DNA of 64,000 nucleotides, taken from NCBI RefSeq assembly GCF_000661955.1, contig NZ_CP007597.1, positions 620,001 through 684,000 of the forward strand, given 5' to 3'. How positions within the stretch are numbered: the stretch's first letter is position 1; every line of letters begins with the position of its first letter. This DNA comes from Stenotrophomonas rhizophila. Lineage in GTDB: Bacteria > Pseudomonadota > Gammaproteobacteria > Xanthomonadales > Xanthomonadaceae. The position numbers and the translations under genes are program-made. The notes under the pieces are model-generated. The model saw nothing but the letters and a program-made list of their open reading frames with translations. It was not told the DNA's origin and ran no database searches. Below, one piece after another: positions 28,415 through 37,195 of this stretch.

Positions 28415-29311
28415 ATGATCACCCAGAAATCCCCCTCCCGCGCCGTCGCCTGGATGTTGATGGCCGTGGCCTGCTTCTCGCTGATGGATGCCGGCATGAA
28501 GCAGCTTGCCAGCAGCTATCCCACCCTGCAGGTGACCTTCCTGCGCGGCGCGGCCTCGCTGCCGTTCGTGCTGGTCTGGGTGCTGGCCACCGCCGGCCCG
28601 CGCTCGCTGGTGCCCAAGCGCTGGGCCCTGCACCTGCTGCGCGGGGCGCTGGGCATGGCGATGATCGGCTGCTTCGTCTACGCCCTGCGCAGCCTGCCGC
28701 TGTCCACCGCGTACACCATCTACTTCGTGGCCCCGCTGCTGATCGCCGCGTTGTCGGTGCCGCTGCTGGGCGAACACGTCGGCCCGCGGCGCTGGATCGC
28801 CATCGGCATCGGCCTGGTCGGGGTGCTGGTGGTGTTGCGGCCGGGCGTGGGGGGCTTCATCTCGGTGCCGGGCCTGATGGTGCTGCTGGCCGCCACCGCC
28901 TATGCCGTGGCTGCCATCACGGTCAGCATGCTCACCCGCACCGACACCCCGCAGTCGATGGTGGTCTGGTTCCTGGTGATCATGGCCGTGGGCGCCGGCC
29001 TGCTGGCCATCCCCGACTGGCAGCCGTTGCAGCTGGGCCACGCCGCGTTGATCGCCGGCATGGGCTTGGCCGGGGCCGGCGGGCAGGTGGCCCTGACCCG
29101 CGCGTTCCAGCTGGGCGAGGCCTCGCTGATCGCGCCGCTGGAGTACACCGGGCTGGTCTGGGTGATCGGCTGGGACCTGCTGTTCTGGGGCGCGCTGCCG
29201 GACCGCTTCACCTGGCTGGGGGCGGCGATCATCGTCGCCTCCGGCCTGTACCTGCTGCACCGGGAGCGGGTCCGCCAGGTCCAGGCACCCGCGCCGCTGG
29301 ACCATCCCTGA
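28415..29311 (+). CDS. DMT-superfamily (EamA) inner-membrane transporter
   Basis: The 298-residue protein has ten predicted membrane helices in two EamA repeats. The first starts AVAWMLMAVACFSLMDAGMKQLAS with the Pro/Arg loop TFLRGAASLPFV. The second starts near residue 150 (GLMVLLAATAYAVAAITVSML) and includes LGEASLIAPLEYTGLVWVIGWDLLFWG. Such exporters move small metabolites such as amino acids or purines. The substrate is not evident. Confidence 0.93.
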   Translation: MITQKSPSRAVAWMLMAVACFSLMDAGMKQLASSYPTLQVTFLRGAASLPFVLVWVLATAGPRSLVPKRWALHLLRGALGMAMIGCFVYALRSLPLSTAYTIYFVAPLLIAALSVPLLGEHVGPRRWIAIGIGLVGVLVVLRPGVGGFISVPGLMVLLAATAYAVAAITVSMLTRTDTPQSMVVWFLVIMAVGAGLLAIPDWQPLQLGHAALIAGMGLAGAGGQVALTRAFQLGEASLIAPLEYTGLVWVIGWDLLFWGALPDRFTWLGAAIIVASGLYLLHRERVRQVQAPAPLDHP

Positions 29312-29359
29312 GCCGGGCAGGGCCGTCCCTGGCCCCGATCACGCCGGCTTAGAACCAAA

Positions 29360-29374
29360 CGGAATATCATTCCG
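29360..29374. promoter_or_regulatory. Candidate operator upstream of metN
   Basis: CGGAAT-ATC-ATTCCG is a perfect 6-bp inverted repeat located 77 bp before the metN start. It does not match a MetJ box (AGACGTCT) or the MetR pattern TGAA-N5-TTCA. The binder is unknown. Confidence 0.4.
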
Positions 29375-29451
29375 CACAGCCGCGCGGGCCAGGGCCGCCC
29401 CGCGCTGGTAGGCTGCACGCCCCCTCCCGTCGATGCCCGGTTGACCGCGAA

Positions 29452-30459
29452 GTGATCGAGTTCCAGCGCCTGCACAAATCCTATGCCGTCGGCGGCCGCG
29501 CGATCGCCGCGCTGCAGCCGCTGGACCTGACCATCGAGGCCGGCGAGGTATTCGGCATCATCGGCCACTCCGGGGCAGGCAAGTCGACCCTGATCCGCCT
29601 GATCAACCGGCTCGAGGAACCCACCGGCGGCCGCCTGCTGATCAGCGGCGAAGACGTCACCGCGCTCGACGCCGACGGCCTGCGTACGCTGCGCCGCCGC
29701 ATCGGCATGATCTTCCAGCACTTCAACCTGCTGTCATCGCGCACGGTGGCGGCCAACGTCGCCTTCCCGCTGGAGCTGGCCGGTACGCCGCGCGCCGAGA
29801 TCGACGCGCGCGTGGACGAACTGCTGCATACCGTTGGCCTGGAAGCACACGCGACCAAGTACCCGGCGCAGTTGTCCGGCGGACAGAAGCAGCGCGTCGG
29901 TATCGCCCGCGCCCTGGCCACCCGCCCGCAGATCCTGCTGTGCGATGAAGCCACCAGCGCACTGGACCCGCAGACCACCGCTTCGGTGCTGAAGCTGCTG
30001 GGCAAGATCAACCGCGAGCTGGGCCTGACCATCGTGCTGATCACCCACGAGATGGACGTGATCCGCCGGGTCTGCGACCGCGTGGCCGTGCTCGATGCCG
30101 GCCACCTGGTGGAAACCGGCCCGGTTACCGAGGTGTTCCTGCACCCGCAGCACCCGACCACGCGCCGCTTCGTGAGCGAATCGGAGCAGGTGGACGAGGG
30201 CGAGCTGCACAAGGACTTCGAGGCGGTCGCCGGGCGCATCGTGCGCCTGACCTTCCTCGGCGCGGACACCTACGAACCGCTGCTGGGCCGCATCGCGCGC
30301 GAAACCGGCGTGGACTACAACATCCTGTCCGGCCGTATCGACCGGATCAAGGACACCCCCTACGGCCAGCTGACGGTATCGCTGGTGGGCGGCGACGTGC
30401 AGGCCGCGCAGGCCGGCTTCGTGGCCGCCGGTGTCCACCTTGAGGAGCTGCGTCGATGA
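29452..30459 (+). CDS. metN: Methionine ABC transporter ATPase
   Basis: The 335-residue ATPase begins at a GTG ([15 protein letters not shown]). It has Walker A GHSGAGKS at residues 38-45, signature LSGGQKQR, Walker [14 protein letters not shown] and H-loop LITHEMDVI. The C-terminal 90 residues form the NIL domain, which in MetN binds methionine and inhibits transport. The gene overlaps metI by four bases. No metQ substrate-binding gene follows, so the binding protein must be elsewhere. Confidence 0.95.
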   Translation: MIEFQRLHKSYAVGGRAIAALQPLDLTIEAGEVFGIIGHSGAGKSTLIRLINRLEEPTGGRLLISGEDVTALDADGLRTLRRRIGMIFQHFNLLSSRTVAANVAFPLELAGTPRAEIDARVDELLHTVGLEAHATKYPAQLSGGQKQRVGIARALATRPQILLCDEATSALDPQTTASVLKLLGKINRELGLTIVLITHEMDVIRRVCDRVAVLDAGHLVETGPVTEVFLHPQHPTTRRFVSESEQVDEGELHKDFEAVAGRIVRLTFLGADTYEPLLGRIARETGVDYNILSGRIDRIKDTPYGQLTVSLVGGDVQAAQAGFVAAGVHLEELRR

Positions 30460-31145
30460 TGCTGGGTACTGCCGGCGGGTTCTTCCGCCACCTCGACGCG
30501 GGCAAGTGGGCCGATATCGGCCAGGCCACGCTGGATACCCTGCTGATGCTCGGCGGCTCGCTGCCGCTGACGCTGGCCATCGGCCTGCCGCTGGGCGTGC
30601 TGCTGTTTCTGACCGGCTCGCCGCAGCTGCACCGCAAGCCGGTACTGTACGGCGCACTGGCGGTGCTGGTGAACCTGCTGCGCTCGGTGCCTTTCATCAT
30701 CCTGATGATCGTGCTGATTCCGCTCACCTTGTGGATGATGGGCACCTCGCTGGGCGTGCGCGGTGCGATCGTGCCGCTGGTGATCGGCGCGGCGCCGTTC
30801 TACGCACGCCTGGTGGAAACCGCGCTGCGCGAAGTGGACCGTGGCGTGATCGAAGCGAGCCAGTCGATGGGCGCCACCACCTGGCAGCTGGTCACCCGGG
30901 TGTTGCTGCCCGAAGCGCGGCCCGGCCTGATCGCCGGTGCCACGGTCACGGTGATCGCGCTGATCGGCTTCACCGCGATGGGCGGTGCCATCGGGTCCGG
31001 CGGCCTGGGCGATCTGGCGTTCCGCGACGGCTACCAGCGCTCGCACACCGACGTGGCCCTGGTCACCGTGGTGCTGCTGCTGGTACTGGTGCAGATCCTG
31101 CAGATGCTGGGCGACTGGCTGGTGTCCCACTACAGCCGGAAGTAA
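30456..31145 (+). CDS. metI: Methionine ABC transporter permease
   Basis: The 229-residue permease has five membrane helices. The EAA-type coupling loop is [25 protein letters not shown], as in MetI, followed by [39 protein letters not shown]. It is translationally coupled to metN through an ATGATG/TGA overlap. A GTAG palindrome follows three bases after the TAA stop. Confidence 0.95.
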   Translation: MMLGTAGGFFRHLDAGKWADIGQATLDTLLMLGGSLPLTLAIGLPLGVLLFLTGSPQLHRKPVLYGALAVLVNLLRSVPFIILMIVLIPLTLWMMGTSLGVRGAIVPLVIGAAPFYARLVETALREVDRGVIEASQSMGATTWQLVTRVLLPEARPGLIAGATVTVIALIGFTAMGGAIGSGGLGDLAFRDGYQRSHTDVALVTVVLLLVLVQILQMLGDWLVSHYSRK

Positions 31146-31148
31146 CCG

Positions 31149-31173
31149 GTAGGTACCGACCGTTGGTCGGTAC
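31149..31173 (+). repeat. GTAG palindrome, GGTACCGACC type
   Basis: GTAGGTACCGACCGTTGGTC followed by GGTAC is the same subtype as the unit at 22150-22174. It lies between metI and higBA. Confidence 0.88.
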
Positions 31174-31305
31174 ACCACCTTCAGCGGCGGCTGGGCCAGG
31201 CCCCAGGTCGTGCCGCCCATTGGAATGCCAAGGCGGCAGCCTGCACAGATTCGATTGATCAGGTGCTCGACCAGCGCATCATTGCGTGACGGGCACCTGT
31301 GTTAT

Positions 31306-31336
31306 ATTCCGTTTCGCGTAATACGCTGCGCGGAAT
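31306..31336. promoter_or_regulatory. Candidate HigA operator over the higB start
   Basis: ATTCCG at 31306-31311 and CGGAAT at 31331-31336 form an inverted repeat centred on 31321. A shorter GCG-TAATA-CGC dyad at 31316-31326 shares that centre. The site covers the region between a TATATT-like -10 at 31303 and the higB ATG at 31335, where an autoregulating antitoxin would bind. Confidence 0.5.
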
Positions 31337-31609
31337 GATTCAATCCTTCCGATGCCGTCACACGCGCGCGCTGTTTGCGGGACGATGCCCTCGACAATTT
31401 CGTGCGTTCCAGTCACTGGCCGAGCGCAAACTGCAGATGCTGGATGCTGCACAGACGCTGCAGTTCCTGCGCAGCCCGCCCGGAAATCGGCTCGAAGCGC
31501 TGTACGGCGACCGACGCGGGCAGCACAGCATCCGCGTCAACGCGCAGTGGCGACTTTTGTCTGGACCGACAACGGTCCGCGTGATGTCGAGATCGTCGAT
31601 TACCACTGA
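31335..31609 (+). pseudogene. higB: HigB-type toxin, frameshifted near its C-terminus
   Basis: From the ATG at 31335 the frame reads as a RelE/HigB toxin: MIQSFRCRHTRALF, AERKLQMLDAAQTLQFLRSP and GNRLEALYGDRRGQHSIRVNAQWRL. At about 31553-31558, in the run CGACTTTTG, the expected continuation FVWTDNGPRDVEIVDYH appears in another frame and ends with a TGA at 31607-31609. One or four bases are missing there. The result lacks the conserved C-terminal strand of the mRNase. Without correction, the first frame stays open straight into higA. A sequencing error in the T run is the main alternative. Confidence 0.78.
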
Positions 31610-31619
31610 GGTGCCATCC

Positions 31620-31922
31620 ATGAGCCGCCCCACCAACAACCTCAGGGCCGTCCATCCGGGCGAAATCCTGCGCGAGGAGTTTCTGCTGCCGTTGCAGCTG
31701 AGCATCACTGCGCTGGCACGGGCGCTGGATGTGCCGCCTACGCGATTGCATGCCATCGTGCATGAAACCCGCGGCGTCACGGCGGATACCGCGGTGCGCC
31801 TGGCACGTCATTTCGGTGGGGACGCCGCGTCGTGGCTGGCCCTCCAGGCCGAGTACGATCTGAAGACGCTGCCGACCCGCGAGGAAATCGAGCGCAGGGT
31901 GCAGCCGCGCGAGGCAGCCTGA
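31620..31922 (+). CDS. higA: HigA-type antitoxin
   Basis: The 100-residue protein has the HigA opening (NNLRAVHPGEILREEFLLPLQLSITALARALDVPPTRLHAIV) with an XRE helix-turn-helix, followed by TADTAVRLARHFGGDAASWLALQAEYDL. It would neutralise HigB and repress the operon. The ATG at 31620 is ten bases after the restored toxin stop. Because of the upstream frameshift it can also be made as the C-terminal part of a 207-residue toxin-antitoxin fusion starting at 31299 or, from the toxin ATG, as 195 residues. Confidence 0.9.
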   Translation: MSRPTNNLRAVHPGEILREEFLLPLQLSITALARALDVPPTRLHAIVHETRGVTADTAVRLARHFGGDAASWLALQAEYDLKTLPTREEIERRVQPREAA

Positions 31923-31931
31923 CCGCCACGC

Positions 31932-32537
31932 TTACCGGACGTTCGGCACCTCATACCCCAGCCGGTCCACCTGCTCGGGGTGCTGCGGCACGCGCTTGAG
32001 CTTGTCGGTATTGACCCCGTACTCGTCGCGCAGGCGGGTGGCCAGTTCCTTGTAGAGCTCTTTGTCCATGTCCGGCTGGCGCGCGAAGATCCAGGCCATC
32101 TCGCGGCCGGGATAGCCCAGCATCGCCCACGAATAGTCCGGGGCCACTTCCAGCACGCGGGTGTGGGTCGGCACGATCTTGTAGAACCAGGTGCGCCAGT
32201 TGTGGTTGCCGCTTTCCTCATCCACCGAGGCGCGCACGGTCAGCTCCTGGAGCGGTTCGGAGAACCCGTTGCGGTACCGATAGGTGATGGACACCTTCTG
32301 GTCGCCGCGCAGGCTGAACTCGTTGACGCTGGCCACATGGCCGCGTTCGATCGGGTTGGGAACCCGGCCGATCACATACCAGGTGCCCATGAACTTCTGC
32401 AGGTCGATGGGGGCGCCAGTCGCTTCGGTGGCCACCGGTGCCGGGCTCGGCTTGGCCTCGTGGCGGAAGGCGCAGGCGGACAGCAGCGACAGCGTCGACA
32501 GCAACAGGACAGCGCGAAGCGGGCGGTTCAGAGACAT
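31932..32537 (-). CDS. blc: Outer-membrane lipoprotein lipocalin (Blc-like)
   Basis: The 201-residue protein starts with a lipoprotein signal (RAVLLLSTLSLLSAC, lipobox LSAC). The lipocalin signature GTWYVIGRVPN follows near residue 50, and then IERGHVASVNEFSLR, DYSWAMLGYPGREMAWIFARQPDMD and the C-terminal helix region. Bacterial lipocalins of this type bind fatty acids or lysophospholipids at the outer membrane and are often stress-induced. The start at 32537 is preferred over 32597 because it begins the signal sequence. Confidence 0.93.
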   Translation of the reverse strand: MSLNRPLRAVLLLSTLSLLSACAFRHEAKPSPAPVATEATGAPIDLQKFMGTWYVIGRVPNPIERGHVASVNEFSLRGDQKVSITYRYRNGFSEPLQELTVRASVDEESGNHNWRTWFYKIVPTHTRVLEVAPDYSWAMLGYPGREMAWIFARQPDMDKELYKELATRLRDEYGVNTDKLKRVPQHPEQVDRLGYEVPNVR

Positions 32538-32698
32538 GCGGCAGAAGGCTCCAGTGGCTGGCACGGGCATGGTGGGTGGGACAGCGGAGAACGTCAATGG
32601 TGGCGTTCATGCTTGCCGTGCCGGTTGCGGCAACAGGTCGCAGCCGGTGAGATGGTGGCACGGCAAGGTGACGCATCACTTTCGCACGGAGTCGTGTC

Positions 32699-33046
32699 AT
32701 GCCCTTGTCGTCGTCGCGTCATTCCCCGCGTTCACAGGCCGCCGCACGCCTGGCCAGCACCCCCGATCCGCAGGTACTGCGCTGGGTCCGGCAGGCCGCC
32801 CTGGCCGGACTGGCCTTGGTGCTGGTGTGGCCGGCGGCACGCGGCAGCAGCGAATGGCTGGGCTGGCTGCCCCTGTGGCTGGTGGGCATGCCGTGGCTGG
32901 CCTGGTGGAGCCTGTACCGGTTCCGCCTGCCAATGGCGCTGCTGCGCCGCCGCAGCAGTGGCCGTCGCCGTGGCCCGCAGGCCCGCCGCCGCACCCGCGT
33001 GGCGCGCCCTGACCTTCGACACGGGAGCGCCGGCCGGGCGGTGTGA
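32699..33046 (+). CDS. Small membrane protein of unknown function
   Basis: The 115-residue product has a basic N-terminus and two hydrophobic helices (AALAGLALVLVWPAARG and WLGWLPLWLVGMPWLAWWSLYRF). A very basic tail follows (LLRRRSSGRRRGPQARRRTRVARP). Xanthomonads carry similar small proteins, but I know no function. The 28-bp gap to the S9 peptidase gene may mean co-transcription. Confidence 0.6.
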   Translation: MPLSSSRHSPRSQAAARLASTPDPQVLRWVRQAALAGLALVLVWPAARGSSEWLGWLPLWLVGMPWLAWWSLYRFRLPMALLRRRSSGRRRGPQARRRTRVARPDLRHGSAGRAV

Positions 33047-33080
33047 TAGCGTCCGGGGCTTATGTCCGCTTGGAGCTGCA

Positions 33081-35174
33081 ATGTCCAAAATCGCTTCCGC
33101 CTGCCTGATGGCAGGCCTGATGACCGCCGGTGCGGTAGGTACTGCCATGGCTGCTGAGACCCCCGCCGACCCGTACGCGTGGCTCGAAGACGTGACCGGC
33201 GACAAATCGCTGGACTGGGTCAAACAGCAGAACGCCAAGTCGGAGGGCCGCCTGGCCCAGACCCCGGCGTTCAAGCAGATGGAAGCCAGCATCCGCGAGG
33301 TGCTCGATTCGGACGCCAAGATTCCCGGCGTGCAGAAGATCGGTGACTACTACTACAACTTCTGGAAGGACAAGCAGCACGAGCGCGGCCTGTGGCGTCG
33401 CACCACGCTGGCCGAGTACCGCAAGGCCTCGCCGACCTGGGAAACCGTGCTCGACCTCGATGCCCTGAACAAGGCCGAGGGTGAGAACTGGGTCTGGCAC
33501 GGCGCCGACTGCCTGCGCCCGGACTATTCGCGTTGCCTGATCGCGCTGTCGCGCGGCGGCGCCGATGCCGATGTCACCCGCGAGTTCGACCTGGCCAACA
33601 AGACCTGGATCAAGGACGGCTTCTTCCGCCCCGAATCCAAGGGCGGGCTGAACTGGGTCGACCGCGACACGGTGTTCGTCTACACCGATTTCGGCACCGG
33701 CACCATGACCACCTCCGGCTACCCGCGCGTGGCCAAGCTGTGGAAGCGCGGCACGCCGATGGCCAGCGCCAGCGTGGTGTACGAAGGCAAGCCCGATGAC
33801 ATGTACATCGCGGCCATGCACGACGACACCCCCGGTTACGAGCGCAACCTGGTCAGCCGCACGCTGGCCTTCTACAACAACGAGATCTACCTGCGCGGCG
33901 ACGATGGCACGCTGACCAAGATCGACGCGCCGAACTCGGCCGAGAAAGGCCTGCGCAAGCAGTGGCTGACCCTGGAGCTGCGCGATGCGTGGACCGTGGG
34001 CGGCAAGACCTACACCGCCGGTTCGTTGCTGGTCACCAAGCTGGACGACTACCTGGCCGGCAAGCGCGACTTTGAAGTGCTGTTCGCGCCCACCGACACC
34101 ACATCACTGGCCGGCAGCAGCTGGACGAAGAACCATCTGGTGCTCAACGTGCTGGATGACGTCAAGAGCCGCCTGAGCGTGCTCACCCCGACCGACAGCG
34201 GCTGGAAGAAGAGCGACTTCACCGGCGCGCCGTCGTTCGGCACCGTGGCCGTGGGTGCGGTGGATGCCGATGACAGCGACGCGGTGTGGATGACCGTCAC
34301 CGACTACCTGACCCCGACCACGCTGGCCATTGCCGAGATCGGCAAGCAGCCGGAAGTGCTCAAGACCATGCCGGCGTTCTTCAATGCCGAGGGCAAGGTG
34401 ATCGAACAGCACTTTGCGACCAGCAAGGACGGCACCCGCGTGCCGTACTTCGTGGTGCATGCCAAGGACATGAAGCTAGATGGTTCCAACCCGACGCTGC
34501 TGTATGGCTACGGTGGCTTCGAGATCTCGCTGACCCCGTCGTACTCGGGCGGCATGGGCCGGGCGTGGCTGGAGAAGGGCGGCGTGTACGTGGTGGCCAA
34601 CATCCGCGGCGGTGGCGAGTATGGCCCGCGCTGGCACCAGGCGGCGCTGAAGCAGAACCGCCACAAGGCCTATGAAGACATGGCCGCGGTCGCCCGCGAC
34701 CTGGTGAGCCGCAAGATCACCTCGGCCAAGCACCTGGGCGTGCAGGGCGGCAGCAACGGTGGCCTGCTCACCGGCAACATGCTCACCCAGTACCCGGAGC
34801 TGTTCGGGGCGGTGGTGGTGCAGGTGCCGCTGCTGGACATGAAGCGTTACAGCCACCTGTTGGCCGGCGCATCCTGGATGGCCGAGTACGGCAATCCGGA
34901 CACGGCCGACTGGGCGTTCATCAAGACCTTCTCGCCGTACCACCTGTTCGATGCGAAGAAGACCTACCCGCCGGTGCTGTTCACGACATCCACCCGTGAC
35001 GATCGGGTGCATCCGGGCCATGCTCGCAAGATGGCCGCGAAGATGATCGAAGCCGGCAAGGACGTGACCTACTACGAGAATATCGAGGGCGGTCACGGCG
35101 GCGCGGCCAACAATGCGCAGGCCGCGCACATGTCGGCATTGGCCTATAGCTTCCTGTGGGAGCAGTTGCGGTAG
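33081..35174 (+). CDS. Secreted prolyl oligopeptidase-family (S9) serine peptidase
   Basis: The 697-residue protein begins with a signal peptide (ASACLMAGLMTAGAVGTAMA, cut near AMA-AE). The N-terminal propeller starts DPYAWLEDVTGDKSLDWVKQQN. The C-terminal alpha/beta hydrolase domain has the nucleophile in GVQGGSNGGL near residue 558, the acid in TSTRDDRVHPGHA and the histidine in EGGHGGAAN. The product is periplasmic or secreted and would cut after proline or a similar residue in short peptides. Its stop TAG lies inside a GTAG palindrome head at 35171-35174. Confidence 0.93.
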   Translation: MSKIASACLMAGLMTAGAVGTAMAAETPADPYAWLEDVTGDKSLDWVKQQNAKSEGRLAQTPAFKQMEASIREVLDSDAKIPGVQKIGDYYYNFWKDKQHERGLWRRTTLAEYRKASPTWETVLDLDALNKAEGENWVWHGADCLRPDYSRCLIALSRGGADADVTREFDLANKTWIKDGFFRPESKGGLNWVDRDTVFVYTDFGTGTMTTSGYPRVAKLWKRGTPMASASVVYEGKPDDMYIAAMHDDTPGYERNLVSRTLAFYNNEIYLRGDDGTLTKIDAPNSAEKGLRKQWLTLELRDAWTVGGKTYTAGSLLVTKLDDYLAGKRDFEVLFAPTDTTSLAGSSWTKNHLVLNVLDDVKSRLSVLTPTDSGWKKSDFTGAPSFGTVAVGAVDADDSDAVWMTVTDYLTPTTLAIAEIGKQPEVLKTMPAFFNAEGKVIEQHFATSKDGTRVPYFVVHAKDMKLDGSNPTLLYGYGGFEISLTPSYSGGMGRAWLEKGGVYVVANIRGGGEYGPRWHQAALKQNRHKAYEDMAAVARDLVSRKITSAKHLGVQGGSNGGLLTGNMLTQYPELFGAVVVQVPLLDMKRYSHLLAGASWMAEYGNPDTADWAFIKTFSPYHLFDAKKTYPPVLFTTSTRDDRVHPGHARKMAAKMIEAGKDVTYYENIEGGHGGAANNAQAAHMSALAYSFLWEQLR

Positions 35175-35194
35175 AGTCGAGCGTTGCTCGACTG
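35171..35194 (+). repeat. GTAG palindrome, AGTCGAGCG type, overlapping a stop codon
   Basis: GTAG is followed by AGTCGAGCGTTGCTCGACT, a 19-bp palindrome. The first TAG is the stop of the S9 peptidase gene. Confidence 0.85.
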
Positions 35195-35497
35195 CTGGGA
35201 TGGCCCATCGGCCCGGTAGCCGCAGGACATCACCGAAGGCCGCTTCGGTCCGCCTCCGGGTGGTGGGGCGTCAGGTTGGCTCCACCCCATTTCGACGCCG
35301 CGCAGAGATGCGCGGCGTTTTTTTGGTTGTTGTGCCACTGGCGGGCCCAAAACAACAGCAGTTTGCGCACGGCTTTACGGGCGTCCCTGGCTTCCTGGAG
35401 GCACGGTGGCAACGGTCCCGCGCCCGACCCGCCTGTACCGCCGTGCCCCCTTCACCCGAAGAAGTCGGGAGCGTGTGCCTGATTCACGCTCTTCGCG
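35195..35497. other. Intergenic region with terminator and repeat remnant
   Basis: No gene is supported. It holds a terminator at 35295-35325 and, from about 35400, a degraded copy of the DNA found between the two lipoprotein paralogs (compare 36210-36362). That stretch marks the edge of the tandem duplication. Confidence 0.6.
35295..35325 (+). terminator. Rho-independent terminator after the S9 peptidase
   Basis: An ACGCCGCGC stem, AGAGAT loop and GCGCGGCGT stem are followed by a run of seven T. Confidence 0.9.
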
Positions 35498-36190
35498 TCA
35501 TGGCTGCGGGATCTGAAGGATCTTCAGCCCGAAGGCGGTCAGCCCAGAATGAGGCTCAATGGCAAGGTTCCCATCCGAATCGTCGGAGATGCTGAAGGGC
35601 TGTGGCACCGATGCGTCGATTTCGACGGAACTCATGGCGTCGGTGGCGATGGTGTAGATGTAAACCAGCGTGCCCCTGGGTGGCAGCCCGTCTGCCTCGG
35701 ACGCGGTCAAACCTTTCGTCGGCTCCAGTGAAGGCAGCTCGGCGTAACCGATCAAGCGGTCATCATCGAGGATGCGCCATTCGATGACGGTCGCGTCGGC
35801 GGGTGCATGCGGCCGTTTGGGTGGCCTGGCGATGTCCTTGAGTCCGTCGACGGAGGCGACCACATACGCCGCGTTGCTGAGATCGAGCAAGACCCACTGC
35901 CGATTCGGACTCGCTCGAAAGCCGAAGATCGTTCCATTGACCGGCGCCGGCCTGATCAAATGACCGCTTGCATCCACAATGCGTGCTTCCGCTGAACCCG
36001 GCGCGTGCAGCCTGAACGGCAGCGGCTCGCGCTTCCCGATTGGCGACGATGTTTGCTCCAGCGGCAGCGCAATAAGCTTGGAGTGGCCTGCTTTTTGTTC
36101 CGCTGATACCGTTGAGCAACCCGCCAACTCAGGGGTGCAGGAAAACACGAACAGCACGGCGATCAGGGTGAGATTGTGCAGCAGCTTCAT
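35498..36190 (-). CDS. Lipoprotein of unknown function, copy 2 of tandem pair
   Basis: The 230-residue product begins MKLLHNLTLIAVLFVFSC, a lipoprotein-type signal with Cys at residue 18. The body contains RQWVLLDLSNAAYVVASVDGLKDIARPPK, LDDDRLIGYAELPSLEPTKGLTASEADGLPPRGTLVYIYTIATDAMSSVEID and a C-terminus FGLKILQIPQP. It is largely identical to its neighbour at 36363-37055, most strongly in the second half. The family is not recognised. Duplicated periplasmic lipoproteins of this kind are often immunity proteins against secreted toxins, but no toxin gene is present, so that is speculation. Confidence 0.8.
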   Translation of the reverse strand: MKLLHNLTLIAVLFVFSCTPELAGCSTVSAEQKAGHSKLIALPLEQTSSPIGKREPLPFRLHAPGSAEARIVDASGHLIRPAPVNGTIFGFRASPNRQWVLLDLSNAAYVVASVDGLKDIARPPKRPHAPADATVIEWRILDDDRLIGYAELPSLEPTKGLTASEADGLPPRGTLVYIYTIATDAMSSVEIDASVPQPFSISDDSDGNLAIEPHSGLTAFGLKILQIPQP

Positions 36191-36362
36191 GAGTTGCGCC
36201 TCAGATCTTCAAGCAATGCACTGGCAACGGTCCTGCGCCCGATCCAGCTGTGCCGCCGTGCGCGACAAGGTGAAAAGTGCCATGAACTTCTTCTCGTCCA
36301 CGTCAATGGATACCTCGGATCAGCCAGGAGCGCGCGCCTGATTCATGCTCCTCGTGTCATGG

Positions 36363-37055
36363 CTAAGGGATCTGAAGGATCTTCAGCCCGAAGGCGGCCA
36401 GCCCAGAATGAGGCTCAATGGCAAGGTTCCCATACGAATCGTCGGAGATGCTGAAGGGCTGTGGCACCGACTCGTCGATCTCGACGGGACTCATGGCGTC
36501 GGTGGCGATGGTGTAGATGTAAACTAGCGTGCCCCTGGGTGGCAGCCCGTCTGCCTCGGAGGCGGTCAAACCTTTCGTCGGCTTGAGCGAAGGCAACTGT
36601 GCGTAACCGATCAGGCGATCATCATCGAGTGGGAGCCATCTGAAACCAGTGGCGTCGGCGGCTGCAGCTGGCTGTATCGGTGGCCTGGCAATGTCCTTGA
36701 GTCTGTCGACAGAGGCGACCGTATAGTCCGCATCGCCGAAGTACAGCAGGACCCATTGCTGCTTCGGGCTAACCTTCATCTCAGCAATCGATCGGCCCTT
36801 GGGCGCTCGTCTGATCTCGTTCCCGCCCTTGTCGACAATGTGTGCGCGCGATGAGTTAGGCGCAACAAGCCTGAGTGGTGGTGGCTCGCGCTTCGGAGGG
36901 TGAGGAGGCGGCTCGACCAGCGGTACCGCGACCAGCCTGTAGCGAACCACCTGCGTTTCTGGTGGCGTTGGTGCGGCACCCGCTGTAGCCAACTCAGCGG
37001 TGCAGGCAGACACAAGCATCGCGGCGACCAGGGTGAGATTGTGCAGCAGCTTCAT
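36363..37055 (-). CDS. Lipoprotein of unknown function, copy 1 of tandem pair
   Basis: Also 230 residues, with signal MKLLHNLTLVAAMLVSAC and lipobox VSAC. The N-terminal third differs from the paralog (proline-rich PPHPPKREPPPLRLVAPNSS), while the rest matches closely (VASVDRLKDIARPP, LDDDRLIGYAQLPSLKPTKGLTASEADGLPPRG, VPQPFSISDDSYGNLAIEPHSGL). Start-to-start spacing is 865 bp. The start codon overlaps by four bases the end of an open frame at 37052-37195, as if an upstream gene had been truncated. A much longer in-frame reading to 37556 runs antisense into the aminotransferase gene and was rejected. Confidence 0.8.
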   Translation of the reverse strand: MKLLHNLTLVAAMLVSACTAELATAGAAPTPPETQVVRYRLVAVPLVEPPPHPPKREPPPLRLVAPNSSRAHIVDKGGNEIRRAPKGRSIAEMKVSPKQQWVLLYFGDADYTVASVDRLKDIARPPIQPAAAADATGFRWLPLDDDRLIGYAQLPSLKPTKGLTASEADGLPPRGTLVYIYTIATDAMSPVEIDESVPQPFSISDDSYGNLAIEPHSGLAAFGLKILQIP

Positions 37056-37195
37056 GCGCTGCGCCTCATTGACGCTAATGGCTCCAATTGCGCCGCCGCA
37101 CTCGTACGCTGTAACAGTGTGGGGAGGCCATTGACCGTATTGGTGAGTGCGTTTGCAAAGCGACGGCTGAAGTAGTTGCGGGCCGTAGCGGTCAC
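37052..37195 (-). pseudogene. Possible C-terminal remnant of a lost gene
   Basis: This minus-strand frame encodes 47 residues from a GTG that abuts the aminotransferase stop: TATARNYFSRRFANALTN, then TVNGLPTLLQRTSAAAQLEPLA, ending RRSA. Its TGA overlaps the lipoprotein ATG by four bases, as in a coupled operon. It looks like the tail of a larger protein whose front was replaced by the aminotransferase gene. The family cannot be identified from 47 residues. Confidence 0.35.
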
